From NCBI GenBank assembly GCA_947579605.1, contig OX388319.1, positions 19,977,447 to 20,041,446 of the forward strand: a stretch of DNA of 64,000 nucleotides, written 5' to 3'. Numbering within the stretch: position 1 is the first letter of the stretch; every line of letters begins with the position of its first letter. The notes under the pieces are model-generated. The model was not told the origin of the DNA, made no database searches, and was given only the letters and a program-made list of their open reading frames with translations. Origin of the DNA: Athripsodes cinereus (Eukaryota > Arthropoda > Insecta > Trichoptera > Leptoceridae). Both the position numbers and the translations under genes were made by a program. This document shows, piece after piece, positions 44,401 through 54,811 of the stretch.

Positions 44401-44575
44401 TCAGGATAATATGATAATAGGAATATAGACGTGGAATTTGAACCCAGAAGACTAAGCAGACCAGTGATCACCTGGGTGTCCGCAATCGCAAGGGACCAGA
44501 GAACTAAGAGGATGTGGACCAGGTGAGCCGACACTAAATAAATGGAATATAGGCGAGGACGAAGAAGAAGATACT
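44401..44575 (+). mobile_element. Probable non-LTR 3' fragment with GAAGAAGAA tail
   Basis: The plus frame reads EPRRLSRPVITWVSAIARDQ then RTKRMWTR and a stop, followed by AAATGGAATATAGGCGAGG and GAAGAAGAAGA. Microsatellite tails like this end RTE-like elements. It butts against the 5' edge of R1 in opposite orientation. Confidence 0.5.
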
Positions 44576-45017
44576 ATGTACGTCTACATAATATGTTCTC
44601 AATAAAGACAAACCTTATGGAGAAGGAAAATCACTGTTTATCTCTTTGTACTAATGTACCGAATCGACCGCAGAATGGGTGGCATACTTTCCACCTGAAC
44701 TAAATGTGTTGAGAATGTCTTTCACATGATATTTTACAAATTGGTACTTTCCTTCACGAGACATTACAATTTAGAGAAAAGTGAAAGAACCTACGAAAGA
44801 AAAGTGAAAGAAGGTAAAATCATTTCTACACAAAGTTACATCCTATTATTTGAATATTTTAGACTAATGTTATTAGTTATAATATCTCAAATATGTGTTT
44901 TTTTTATTTATGTACAGTCGTACAAAAGTTGCTTTTGTCGTATTCACACAAGCTTTTTTTTTAAAATATATTGCACTGATATAATTCAAAATGAGGTAAA
45001 AAGCTTATAGAGATACC
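44576..45017. other. Anonymous AT-rich stretch
   Basis: Near 44675 GAATGGGTGGCATACTTTCC faintly recalls antisense S. Nothing firm. Confidence 0.4.
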
Positions 45018-45028
45018 ATGACGTATCT

Positions 45029-45235
45029 TTATAAAGGGGCAGCGCCCGCCACATACCTCGTGCCGTACCTGGAGATATGTTTCTCCATAACGACACACAC
45101 ATGCACAAACAGGATTTAAGGTCGCATTAAAGCGAGAAATGCTGCCCCGAGGGAGCACTCTAGATTTAGTGGCCACACACCAAAAATGTTGGTGCAAAAA
45201 GGGAAGGGAAGAAATGGGAAAATGCCTTCTTCTCT
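45029..45235. mobile_element. Unclassified 207-bp insertion with 11-bp target duplication
   Basis: ATGACGTATCT occurs at 45018-45028 and 45236-45246. The insert is clearly GC-richer than its surroundings (GGGGCAGCGCCCGCCACATA near the left; CTGCCCCGAGGGAGCACTC inside) and ends CCTTCTTCTCT. No terminal inverted repeats. An open minus-strand frame is present (LPRGSISRFNATLNPVCACV) but is not recognised. Confidence 0.6.
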
Positions 45236-45294
45236 ATGACGTATCTATTATATTAAAAACTTGCATAAAAACATTATAACCGCTTATAATAAAA

Positions 45295-45358
45295 AAACAG
45301 CTTGCATGTTTTATATGCAGCTGTGGGATATGCCGTGATGGTATAGTAGTAGTAGTAG
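45295..45358 (+). repeat. S short repeat, 3' end only
   Basis: ACAGCTTGCATGTTTTATATG, CTGTGGGATATGCCGTGATG, GTATAGTAGTAGTAGTAG. The segment with the CTGGCTACCCC motif is deleted. Confidence 0.8.
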
Positions 45359-45755
45359 ATAATAAAAAATTCCATTATAATTTTCGCGACATTTTCACAT
45401 TTTCATGGAAATTGTTAACTTTATCTGTTGCAATTTCGATTTTTATTTCTTGAACTAAACCTAGTTTAAAACTAGTGCCCCATAATTTTGTATAGGAAAC
45501 ATTAATTATTTAAATTAGTTTTACCTACACCATATGCCATGCCACAGTCAAATGATCAATTTCACCTTAGTTTTAGTCTAGAAAATAATGACATGATTTG
45601 GATATGCAATAATATTAAATATTAAAATTTTTACACGTATTTTTAATATTTATAATATGAAAAGAGATCAACGCGTGGATGTTAATTTAATTGCATATTT
45701 TTATATTATGAAAATTCGATGGATAGCTCTAAGCTCTCATATTATTTACCTCTTA

Positions 45756-45876
45756 GGGCCGATATTTCAAAGTAGTTTTAGGGTGATTGGTATGTTCACT
45801 TTAACTCTTTTATTTTTTCTTTTATATTCGGTGTAATTCAACCCTGATTACATGGCTATGAAATATCCGAGTCTGG
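45756..45876. repeat. Possible short inverted-repeat element
   Basis: GGGCCGATATTTCA at the left and TGAAATATCCGAGTC at the right are near-complements. Internal arms do not pair well. Weak. Confidence 0.3.
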
Positions 45877-46015
45877 ATTATTGTGAGCTTTTTGGTTTCG
45901 CGGTAAACAGGACAGTACTCACCCAAGTGGTCGTTATCATCGGAGGTCCCAAATTGGCACAGGAAAAAATTAAAAGAATATATCAACCTTTTGCAGCTTA
46001 GTGTTTGAATTGCGA

Positions 46016-46050
46016 TACCTTTTACGAGGCACTCGAAAACTTTTAGAAGA
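46016..46050 (-). repeat. S short repeat fragment
   Basis: ATACCTTTTACGAGGCACTC, GAAAACTTTTAGAAG: antisense S head, apparently the target into which the C2 copy inserted. Confidence 0.55.
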
Positions 46051-46600
46051 TGATGATGATTTTGGATGATTTTATTTTATTTATGACGCCGTTTTACAGT
46101 CTCTAGACCAGGGGTCGGCAACCTTTTAGCTGTGGTGTGCCAAGCCACTCTACCAATATGATTTAGGGTGCCGCCTTAATTCTAAATTATATAATGGGGT
46201 TCTAGAGGAGAAGAATTTTATACCAAATTTATCTTTTAAACATATTTATTAAAAAAATAACATAAAATTCTATTTTCGAGATTTCCCTGATTACTTTGTA
46301 GAGTGCCATTCAGAACCCCATCGCGTGCCAAGCCTGGCACGCGTGCCATAGGTTGCCGACGCCTGCTCTAGACCGTCTCAAGGGCGCCAGTAAAGAGTTC
46401 AGTTTTTAATTTGCCTCTGAAGCTAGTGACCGTCTGACCATCTCTGAGCAGCACCGGTAGGCGATTCCATATAACTGGTCCAACAACACCAAAGGCCCTC
46501 TCGTAGAAGTTGAACTTACCGGCTCTATTGGGCTCAGTAAGTCTATTCACGGCCAGTTCCATAGAGCGCAGAGGTCTTTTAGTGGTCGAGTCGAGATATT
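46051..46600 (-). pseudogene. C2 ORF2 C-terminus interrupted by a hAT MITE
   Basis: Antisense frame of 64 residues at 46368-46562: MELAVNRLTEPNRAGKFNFY, ERAFGVVGPVIWNRLPVLLR and VTSFRGKLKTELFTGALETV. The remaining C-terminal sequence and ATC-type tail (46051-46100) lie beyond the MITE. FSVYGARCWNDLP in C1 is the corresponding region, supporting a CR1-like origin. Confidence 0.8.
46109..46365. mobile_element. hAT-type MITE, 257 bp, with 8-bp target duplication
   Basis: Ends CAGGGGTCGGCAACC and GGTTGCCGACGCCTG (14 of 15 complementary). CTCTAGAC flanks it at 46101-46108 and 46366-46373. TIRs starting CAG with 8-bp duplications define the hAT superfamily. No transposase. The subterminal GTGCCAAGCCTGGCACGCG is itself self-complementary. 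Confidence 0.95.
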
Positions 46601-47246
46601 AGAAACACTATTCTATATCGGATACTCCACTTGGAAATATTTAGCTATTCTAATAGTAATCACAGCAAAAGAAATTAAAAGACAAAATGAGAACATAACT
46701 CTTGTTATCAGGACAATATGATCTGAAATTGGTACAGCACAAAAATATTAGTATAATAATATATATACCTATCTATACCGGTACTTTTATTTATTCCAAT
46801 CATTTCCTATTAAAATGATATTATAAGTTATTATTTATTGATAAAGATCTATTATTTCTCTTAAGATTAAACTATATAGTAGAGCAGATTAGAGGCGAAT
46901 ATAATTGATTATCCGTTACATATCAAATTATGTTTCATATTCTCCACTCAACTCAAATAATTCGTATCTGTAATCTTACACCAAACATGATTAAAATATT
47001 AATGATTAATTAAAACACAGGTGTACCTTTATTATAAACAAAAAGATACAAATCTTAAACAACAATATTACATTTAACTTTGGTACACTTATAATGTTTC
47101 AATTGTGATAATTTTGATTAATTTATATTTATTTATATATTAATAATTATTTCTCCAAATATCTTTTGCACCATATTGTTTACCGTTTACACAGTAAAAT
47201 AACTATTTAATATTTAGATTTTGGTACAAATTTACTGTAAAATTTA
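46601..47246. other. Anonymous AT-rich stretch
   Basis: Nothing recognised. Confidence 0.5.
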
Positions 47247-47250
47247 TTAA

Positions 47251-47633
47251 GGACCCCGTTTAGCAAAAACGGTAAAATTTTCTATTTTCAACAAATTTGA
47301 TAGAAAAACTGCCAAAACTTGTTGACCCTTGCGAACATATTGATTTTAAAAAATAAAAAATCAAATATTTATTACTAATATTAGTTTTTTACTAAAAAAT
47401 TAATAAATCGCAGACTGACGAGATATATTTAGGTACTCTTTGTTATATCAAAATACAAATTATTTGTACAATATATATATTTTTTATTCATCCTATGAAG
47501 CATATAAATACTATAGATTTTAGTAAACTTTTTTTAATATACAAAAAATTAAGTTCCTGTGGTGATTTTTGGTTTCAAAATATGAGAAATTGTTGAAAAT
47601 TGATTTTTTTATCGTTTTTGCTAAAGGGGCCCC
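47251..47633. mobile_element. TTAA-flanked MITE, 383 bp
   Basis: TTAA lies on both sides (47247-47250, 47634-47637). The ends GGACCCCGTTTAGCAAAAAC and GTTTTTGCTAAAGGGGCCCC are imperfect complements, and similarity extends ~55 bp inward (ATTTTC..TTTCAACAA). A TTAA target suggests a piggyBac-type mobiliser, but the terminal bases are not those of the 54.8-kb relic. Confidence 0.8.
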
Positions 47634-47719
47634 TTAAGCGATCGCGACTTCATTAGTATTTATAATACCTATTGTACAAAGTCACAATATTGAGTATACC
47701 ATTCCTAAGTTAACGACTA

Positions 47720-47820
47720 GACCAGAGCTTCACGAAAGCTGTAGGAAGAGGTGATTCCAATAATTGCAGATGGATGGTTTCTGCCCTGTGCTCCCAGGAG
47801 AAACATTGAAAAGCAATTGA
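47720..47820 (+). mobile_element. R2 fragment, decayed
   Basis: GGAAGAGGTGATTCCAATAA, GGTTTCTGCCCTGTGCTCCC, GGAGAAACATTGAAAAGC follow the R2 end. Confidence 0.6.
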
Positions 47821-48006
47821 ATGTCTTATTTAAAGACTTTGATTGGGTGTCTATTAAATTTTTCTAAATTAATTTATTTTTATGGAATTTGTATTGTATA
47901 ATTTTTTACGTATTCCTCATTTTGTAAAAATCGAATGGCGAGTCTTTGTTGTCCCTACCAGGTAACTATAATCTGTATCAACTTTAATAATGTGCCCTCC
48001 ATTTAT

Positions 48007-48478
48007 ACTATACTATACTATACTATACCCTCACGCCGTATCCCATGTGGGGTAGGCAGAGAGAACGGAACGCCACACAGATCTATCTTTACACACTTCC
48101 TTCGCTTCCTCCACATTCATACAGTTTCTCATACACGCACGTCGATTCCTCTTACTCAACACGCGGCCGTCCTTGAGAATTTGATCCACCCACGTGGCTC
48201 TCGGACGTCCGCGCTTTCTCACACCTTTTCTTTCAGATAAGTATATCCTCTTTGTCATTCTTACTTCGTTCATTCGTTCAACGTGTCCAAACCACCGTAG
48301 TTTATTCACGCGCATTCTGTCCACAACACTCTTCTTGCATCCGCTCATTCTTCTAATATCCTCATTCTTCACCCTATCACGCAGCGTTTTACCAACCATT
48401 CTTCTCAACGATCGCATCTCCACTGCATTTATTCCACTTTCGTCCTTCTTCAGCCACGTCCATGTCTCGCTTGTATAC
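48007..48478 (-). mobile_element. R1 insertion with 15-bp target duplication
   Basis: GTGCCCTCCATTTAT (47992-48006) and GTGCCCTCCACTTAT (48479-48493). The minus frame is open over the whole fragment: SETWTWLKKDESGINAVEMR, SLRRMVGKTLRDRVKNEDIR, RWFGHVERMNEVRMTKRIYL, RKRGRPRATWVDQILKDGRV and WRSVLSAYPTWDTA. Relative to the 43-kb copy it lacks 9 bp (three codons around TWLDYVD). Tail complement: TATACTATACTATACTATAC. One mismatch between the duplications dates it as older than the 22-kb copy. Confidence 0.92.
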
Positions 48479-48534
48479 GTGCCCTCCACTTATATTGATT
48501 GTATTCAATGTAATTACATGTTTGAGTTATGGAT

Positions 48535-48640
48535 ATTTTATTTTTTATTGGTACCGAAAGGACAATTTGCATGTTTATTGCATGTAGGTATTCTGCTGGC
48601 TACCCATCTTGTGGGAGATGCCGCGATGTTCTTGTAGTGG
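48535..48640 (+). repeat. S short repeat, 3' half
   Basis: TTTTTTATTGGTACCGAAAG, GACAATTTGCATGTTTATTG, CTGCTGGCTACCCATCTTGT and GGGAGATGCCGCGATGTTC, with decayed tail. Confidence 0.8.
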
Positions 48641-49389
48641 TGGAGGCATGGTTGTGTAAAATGTCTTGTTATCAATAGGTTTACGATAATGAATAGATCA
48701 ATTTTTTTTTATTTATATAAATCCCCGCGAAATCAGTGAATCTATTCACTGACCTGAAAATTTGTTGAAAGAATATAAAAAATAAGAAATATAATCTTCG
48801 TAGCAAATAATAACAATATATTTGTTATTACCATGTTATGTATAATAACAATAATAGTTAGGTTTATAGGTACAATCATTATATGCACGAACCTATGACA
48901 ATGGAATTATCTTGTTATTTTTAAAGTACCTACCTACAAATAGGTACCTCCTATAAATTCTTACAATCTACTATATATACAAATACTTATATTCCACCAT
49001 TGCTTCTGTTAAAGACTTATGACTCGATGTATTTATTTTTTGTATAGTATTAAAACCATTGGGAATTTTTTCTGTTATCAACAAGTGACTACAGAATTAT
49101 TTTCTCAATAGTATTTTATATTATATATTTTTCAAAATCTTTTATCGAATCAACATTGAAGCAGACCCATTGATCTTCCGGATAACTAAGAAGAAGAAAG
49201 GGACTTCCATTTATCCGATCAATTTTGAACACTTGCAAATTTGTCTACACGAGAGGTGTCATAGTGGACAGCCTGAAAAACTAGTCGGTAAAAATGCTCA
49301 TATGTGAATTAATTGAATTTCTTCACTTATGCATTACAAAAATGTGCAACAAAATACTTTTATTTCGTCCACAAACAATTTAACAGCCT
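48641..49389. other. Anonymous AT-rich stretch
   Basis: Nothing recognised. Confidence 0.5.
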
Positions 49390-49515
49390 GTACATCGTTC
49401 AGAACGCTAGGAATGTCATGGAAAGAGGTGACCCGATTGAGAATAGAGACGGCTGGTATCTGCCCAGTGCATCGGGAAGAAGAGCTGAAGAGCAAATGAT
49501 GATGATCATGATGTA
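49390..49515 (+). mobile_element. R2 fragment
   Basis: TGTCATGGAAAGAGGTGACC, GAGACGGCTGGTATCTGCCC, AGAGCAAATGATGATGATCA: R2 C-terminal codons, decayed, with GAT tail. Confidence 0.7.
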
Positions 49516-50638
49516 AATAATTCTATAATATTTAAACGATAATATTTTATAGTCCAATATCATGTTTACCTCCAAGAGATAATGTTAAAACAAATGTAAT
49601 AGATCTAGGTATCTACGTAATAGGAGTTTCCTTATGAATTATTCAATAAAAAGAAAGAAAGTTGTTTAAAATATGATATACTCATACATAGTTGTATGTG
49701 TTAGGAGTATTTAATACTGCGAGATCATAAATAATATACCTTAATATGTATATATTATACTATTAATCTGATTGCAGAAATAAACAGAAATCAGTCAGAA
49801 TTTTAAAATGTTTAAAAAACAGTAGGTACTGTTTATTTTTCGCAATACTGATTATAATATTTCACTTGAGTGCTTTCATGAAGATAGCTTGACATTTTTA
49901 ATAGAACTTTTTGAGATGTAAACGCACAAACCCTCAAACAAGCAATCTGAAAATACAATATGAACTTCTATTGGCTAAGATTTATTCTCTGTTGCATAGC
50001 TCATTTTAAAAGAACATTACAATCTCCTATATTCATTTGAGCCAAAAGGTGTATAGGTTAAAGAAACATTAAAGTGTTGTGAAAAATTTATTAGGTACTT
50101 CTTCTTGAATTATGTTTGTAAGAAGCCATATAAAGTGTGAAACTGACTTAAATTTGTTGTAATAAACAGTAGAATAACGTTATATATTTATAATTCTAAG
50201 AATCATAAAGCTGTCTAGCGTCTATTGCATTTCCCGGCATTTAATTTTATGTTGCACGGTTAGACAATAATAATATTATATTATAATAAAAACTAGCAGA
50301 CATCAAAGTTGATTTCCTCAATAAGTATAAAGAAAAGAAATGTTTATAAACAGAATATATTGGCAGAAAGGATCAGGAGCTATGCACTCAGTACTTGAAC
50401 ACATATTTTTCTCCTCTATCCCTTTTATATTTACAATTCCACATACAAGCTTTTTTTATTTAGCGTAATGATATAATATGGGTAATATGTATTTGACTTC
50501 ATAGATTGAGTCATTTGATTCGTGAGTTCTGAGTGTGTGAAAATGAAATCCACACTGCTGGATACCACCTCGCACAGTCTTTTCTGTTTATAATTCTGTT
50601 ATTTTATCCAACCAGCGAAAATTACCTATTTTAATTTA
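49516..50638. other. Anonymous AT-rich stretch
   Basis: A fragment GGCAGAAAGGATCAGGAGC near 50364 recalls antisense R1b. Otherwise nothing. Confidence 0.4.
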
Positions 50639-50646
50639 TGAAAATA

Positions 50647-50780
50647 CTATACAATACCATCACGGCATATCCCACAAGTGGGGTAGCCAGCAGATCAGCT
50701 GCATGTAAGAAACATGCAAACTGTCCTCTTCGTGCCAATATAAAATCAAGACATTCAGGATGGGTGGCAAGCCTCATCGC
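50647..50780 (-). repeat. S short repeat, minus, with possible 8-bp duplication
   Basis: TACCATCACGGCATATCCCA, CAAGTGGGGTAGCCAGCAGA, TCAGCTGCATGTAAGAAACA, AGGATGGGTGGCAAGCCTC. TGAAAATA occurs at 50639-50646 and 50781-50788. 5'-truncated within the core. Confidence 0.82.
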
Positions 50781-50849
50781 TGAAAATAAACACAACCTTT
50801 TTGAGTTTTACTATAATTATGTAACAATAGGTTTAATAGAGATTGGTAA

Positions 50850-50930
50850 TGACTTTGTAAGTCGAAACCAGGTTACTAAACCTTTAATTAAATACAGTAA
50901 GACTCATACAGTTTGTGTTTATTTTATAAA
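50850..50930 (+). repeat. Dispersed repeat shared with 62.3 kb
   Basis: TTTGTAAGTCGAAACCAGGT then TACT..TTAATTAAATA parallels GTTTATAAGTCGAAACCAGG at 62345. Confidence 0.5.
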
Positions 50931-51118
50931 TTAATATTGAGTTTTATTAAATAAACATCTACTCAATCAACGAAGATTATTTTCATTCATCCAAGTTAGT
51001 TTTTATTTTATGTTCTGTTCTTACAATAATATTGCCAAATTTTCTTAACATTTCCATATAATTTTTATTAAAACCATCAAATATAAAATAAAAAAAATCA
51101 TATCTTCTAAAATAAAAA

Positions 51119-51258
51119 GTTCTTCGGTAATCTGGAGGTAGAATCTTGGTTTCATGCACAAGAGGTGCGCGGTTCGATCCCAGGTTCCGGCAGACTCGCT
51201 TTTACGACAAAAGCTTTTAGCTAAGATACTGTGAAAGGTATAATAATAAAAAAAAAAT
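51119..51258 (+). repeat. T: tRNA-derived SINE copy
   Basis: TTCTTCGGTAATCTGGAGGT, GGTTCGATCCC (B-box, 51171-51181), AGGTTCCGGCAGACTCGC, AAAAGCTTTTAGC and ACTGTGAAAGGTATAATAAT with an A-rich tail. It is diverged from the 38.0-kb copy. Confidence 0.8.
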
Positions 51259-51964
51259 TGTTGTTTCTTACCGTATTCAGGTAAAAAAGGTTGTGTGCAT
51301 ATTAAATTTATTTCAGTTACAAACGCGTAAAGAATTTTATATAAACAGATTACAAAACAACGTGCAACACTGAACATAGATGTTAATAAAGTAAGTAGAT
51401 AGATAACAAAGGTACGTATCATAGATTAGTCTAAGTGTAGAGTGCATATTATAGTATTTATCTAACGAGGTCGCTTCTGATTATCTATATACATCTCGAC
51501 AACCGCATACAGACATGTTGTTAACTTCGTTGTTAGTTTGCTAACGAAAAAACACAATAATTTACTTACATAAAAAGTCGTAAGAAAATCATTCAATGCT
51601 ATTCTATATTTGACTTTTTTTATACATGTTTTTTTCGTAAACAAACACTGAAAAATCGTTATTGATTTTACTTTTGCTGAAATTCGCAATATTTCATTCC
51701 AATATTCTTGTTTGTTCAGTGACAATAATATTTAACAATGTCAAATCAAATAATATTGCTCAATCAGAGACACGTACCAACTATTGAAATATCCGATTGA
51801 ATTTGTATATAGATTTGTTTCGCTTTACGTTAACAATGACATCTTATCAATAAAATCATTTTCATTTATAAAATATATTAAATTGTTGGTATTTATTTAA
51901 TTTTTATATTTAGTTGTGTTCTGCATGTGGTAATACCGATATATATTTACATTTTAATTGTACT
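51259..51964. other. Anonymous AT-rich stretch
   Basis: Nothing recognised. Confidence 0.5.
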
Positions 51965-52114
51965 ACTATTATTTTACTTATTTTTTTATTGATTCTTTAC
52001 TATACATTGATAACAAACAATTACATAGAAGATATACATTCAAGCTATAGATACAATCAATATACTGAGGGCGAGTTTATCGCAAAGGCGTAATCTCTTC
52101 CAACTAACCCAAAT
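51965..52114 (-). mobile_element. LINE 3' end (TTAGTTGGAAGAGATC type)
   Basis: On the minus strand: GGGTTAGTTGGAAGAGATTA, CGCCTTTGCGATAAACTCGC, AGTATATTGATTGTATCTAT, then AAAGAATCAATAAAAAAATA. Pairs with 21235-21388. The S copy at 52122 starts immediately beyond it. Confidence 0.78.
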
Positions 52115-52121
52115 TATAATA

Positions 52122-52352
52122 ACACGGCATATCCCACAAGTGGGGTAGCCAGCAAACCGGAGACATGTAATAAACATGCAAGCTGTCTTCTCCGTACCAG
52201 TAACTAAGAGATTCATGATGGGTGGCAAACCTCATCGCTGAAGTATAGATGTAAAATATATTTATTTTATCGAACACCTGCCTTTTACAGGACACTCGAA
52301 AACTTGCAGAGAAGAGTGGGAGATCAATTCTTTGCCGGATGCTCCACTGGAC
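52122..52352 (-). repeat. S short repeat, near full length, minus
   Basis: ACACGGCATATCCCACAAGT, GGGGTAGCCAGCAAACCGG, CATGCAAGCTGTCTTCTCCG, GGTGGCAAACCTCATCGCTG, CCTGCCTTTTACAGGACACT, CGAAAACTTGC and CCGGATGCTCCAC. Head-to-head with the next copy. Confidence 0.88.
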
Positions 52353-52407
52353 ATCTATATTGTAATAATATGAAATGGAAAAAATGTCAACCTTCCAATT
52401 TTTTATT

Positions 52408-52605
52408 CACATGCCCTTTAAAAGGCAGGTTTTGTGAAATATCACGAAAAACACATTGAACATGTTCAATTCAGCGATGAGATGTGCCACCCATTCTGAA
52501 TTTTCTAAATTTTATTTGCACGGATAGGACAACTTGTATGTTCAATACATACAATTAGTCTGTTGGCTACCCACTTATTGGATACGCTACGGCGTAATGC
52601 AATAA
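52408..52605 (+). repeat. S short repeat, plus
   Basis: CCCTTTAAAAGGCAGGTTTT, TTCAGCGATGAGATGTGCC, GGACAACTTGTATGTTC, TGTTGGCTACCCACTTATTG and GGATACGCTACGGCG. 55 bp from the minus copy. Confidence 0.82.
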
Positions 52606-53106
52606 ATAGATCTAAATTACATTTTTATAAATAGGTATATTTAAATTGTAATTTTCAGCAAAGTATCTAAATTTCTATGATTAGAACATAGAGATTTTAT
52701 CAAAATCTTTATAACCATGTTTGTTCGTTATAATAATATGTAATTATTTTTACATTCTTTTAATTGCAAAACATCCTCTCTTTTACATCAAAGTATTACG
52801 TTACTGATGTACAAAGTTTGGTCCGTTGTTGTTTTGTGTATATTACAGCAAAGTGAATAATTTATAATGAAACAATGTGAATCAAATCTGCATGTTTTTA
52901 TATTATGAACAACAAACACTAGATTGCACATTGGGAATTGTTCTCTCGATTTGCATACCATGACCTCTAATGAAATAAGTAAATTATTGTTAATAACCAC
53001 GTACAAAGTTTTCATCGTGCCAAACTCTGTTAACAATGTACATACGTCTAGATGATTACATTTAGTGAAATAAAAATACCCTGCATACAAACATCTTTAG
53101 AGGGTG
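52606..53106. other. Anonymous AT-rich stretch
   Basis: Nothing recognised. Confidence 0.5.
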
Positions 53107-53600
53107 ATGAAAGGATGATTCTTCTTTAGGTGCCCTGTCAGGTCCCCTCAACGTTGGCCATCACTCTGACATAAGCCTCTAAGTCCTGCGCTGTCTGGAA
53201 TAACTCCTCCACACCTCTCATTCCAGCCCAATCTCGTATATTGCGCAGCCACCATGTCTGCCTTCTGCCAGCCCCCCGACGTCCCTCTATCTTGCCTCTC
53301 ATAATCAAACGCAGAATGTAGTACTTTTCTCCACGCATTGTATGACCCAGATATGAAAGGATGATTAAGAGGATATAACTACTTATCCAAAAGAGGGGGT
53401 GTGAGAAAATGCGGGCGGTTGAGAATCACGTGGCTTGATTACGTTGATAAAATTCTCCAGCACGGCCGTGTGTAGAGTAAATGAAATTATATGAATGTAG
53501 AAGAAGCGAAAGAAGTATGAAAGGAAAGATCCATATGGCGTTCCATTCTCTCTGCCTACCCCAGTTGGGATACGGCGTGAGAGTATAGGAAAGTATAGAT
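53107..53600 (+). mobile_element. R1 copy split by a nested insertion
   Basis: R1 sequence begins ATGAAAGGATGATT (53107) and, after the nested element, resumes with the same 14 bases (53353) followed by AAGAGGATATAACT, GAAAATGCGGGCGGTTGAGA, CACGTGGCTTGATTACG and GGCGTTCCATTCTCTCTGCC, ending GGCGTGAGAGTATAGG. Frameshifted and dead. Its 5' edge matches that of the 22.4-kb copy. Confidence 0.85.
53121..53352 (-). mobile_element. Non-LTR ORF2 end nested in R1, 14-bp target duplication
   Basis: ATGAAAGGATGATT at 53107-53120 and 53353-53366 brackets it. The minus frame reads YLGHTMRGEKYYILRLIMRG, KIEGRRGAGRRQTWWLRNIR, DWAGMRGVEELFQTAQDLEA and YVRVMANVEGT, then a stop and an AAAGAAG tail. Open across the fragment. 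A lineage separate from R1 and R2. Confidence 0.9.
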
Positions 53601-54045
53601 AGTATCTCTAGAAATTGTACAAAAACAGTGAAATTATATTTTTTAATACTCAACAAATTACATGACACTCTTAATGACAGCATCTCAACAATTTACATAT
53701 ATTTTTTAAGTTACATTTATATGATACGCAGTTGCATTAAGATAAACTACAGCTTGCCTACCAAACATTCTGGTTTGTTTGCGAACGTTTTATTAACAAA
53801 GCAATCTGAATGTAGAATCTCTAGTACATAAAGAATATGAATAATGCTTGAACATTGAACAAGCGATTTGTGATGTCTGAGCATGTATTTTGGGCTATGA
53901 CACAGAATAATGTTCATTCGTTTCGTTAAATTTTATTTTTTTTGTTACTTCCATGAACGATGTTTAATTTAATTCAATTTAAGTACGTATATATATATAC
54001 AATATACGTGTATTTTTTTAAACCTAGCTATATTTTCAACTCAAT
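53601..54045. other. Anonymous AT-rich stretch
   Basis: TATATATATA tract near 53989. Nothing else. Confidence 0.5.
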
Positions 54046-54170
54046 TGTTTCAACGCTCCTTCCAAGAGCACAGGCCAAAAACCAACTTATTCTATACAGA
54101 GCATCTACACCCATTAAGTCACTTCTTTTCGCGACATTCCGCTGATATCATTGCAGTAGGAATGGTGATA
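54046..54170 (-). mobile_element. R2 fragment, minus, decayed
   Basis: TTTCAACGCTCCTTCCAAGA, GCACAGGCCAAAAACC, TCGCGACATTCCGCTGATAT follow antisense R2. Confidence 0.6.
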
Positions 54171-54807
54171 TCATCGATTCATCACGTTTTATATGATACA
54201 AGAAACAAATTTACTCAAAAAAAATTGTTTGTCAGAGTATAACAAACAATTAAGACTCTTTAAACATTGAAGTAGGCTTTTCCAGCATTTTCGAGTGTAC
54301 CTACTGCCTAGATCGATGGCATTTTCTTTCTTTCAAGTTTCCAGTCTAGACGAAAAGACGATTTTAATGATTTTGGAATATGGTTCCAGCATCGATGCTG
54401 GATATCTGAGAGAAAGGAAACACCAAAAATTCACGCAATACAATCCAGAGCACCAAAATTATCTGAACTCAGTTACAATATTTCTTAACAAAAAGATTTA
54501 ACTATTATCAAATAATGTTGATTATATTTTGTTCTCATGCAATCAATTAATACGTAATTTACTATAATTAGACAATTTGTTAAAATCAAATAATGTAAGC
54601 CATAATTATGTATAGCCAGTTGAACAAATCGCTCTACACATTACACATTATTAACACGAAATTCATTATTTATATTTGCATTATTGAAACTATGTAGATA
54701 TAATAAAATATTTTAATAGCATGATGAAAATCTTTGATTGAAGTTCAGTATTATTATTAAATGCTTTATTTACATGCAATATGTAGGTTTAATAAGATGT
54801 TAGTGAC
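54171..54807. other. Mostly anonymous; one complex open frame
   Basis: 54319-54501 stays open (MAFSFFQVSSLDEKTILMIL, then EYGSSIDAGYLRERKHQKFT) behind TTTCTTTCTTTCAAGTTTCC + AG, which looks like a splice acceptor. It contains the 16-bp palindrome CCAGCATCGATGCTGG (54386-54401). No homology recognised. Confidence 0.25.
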
Positions 54808-54811
54808 TTAA

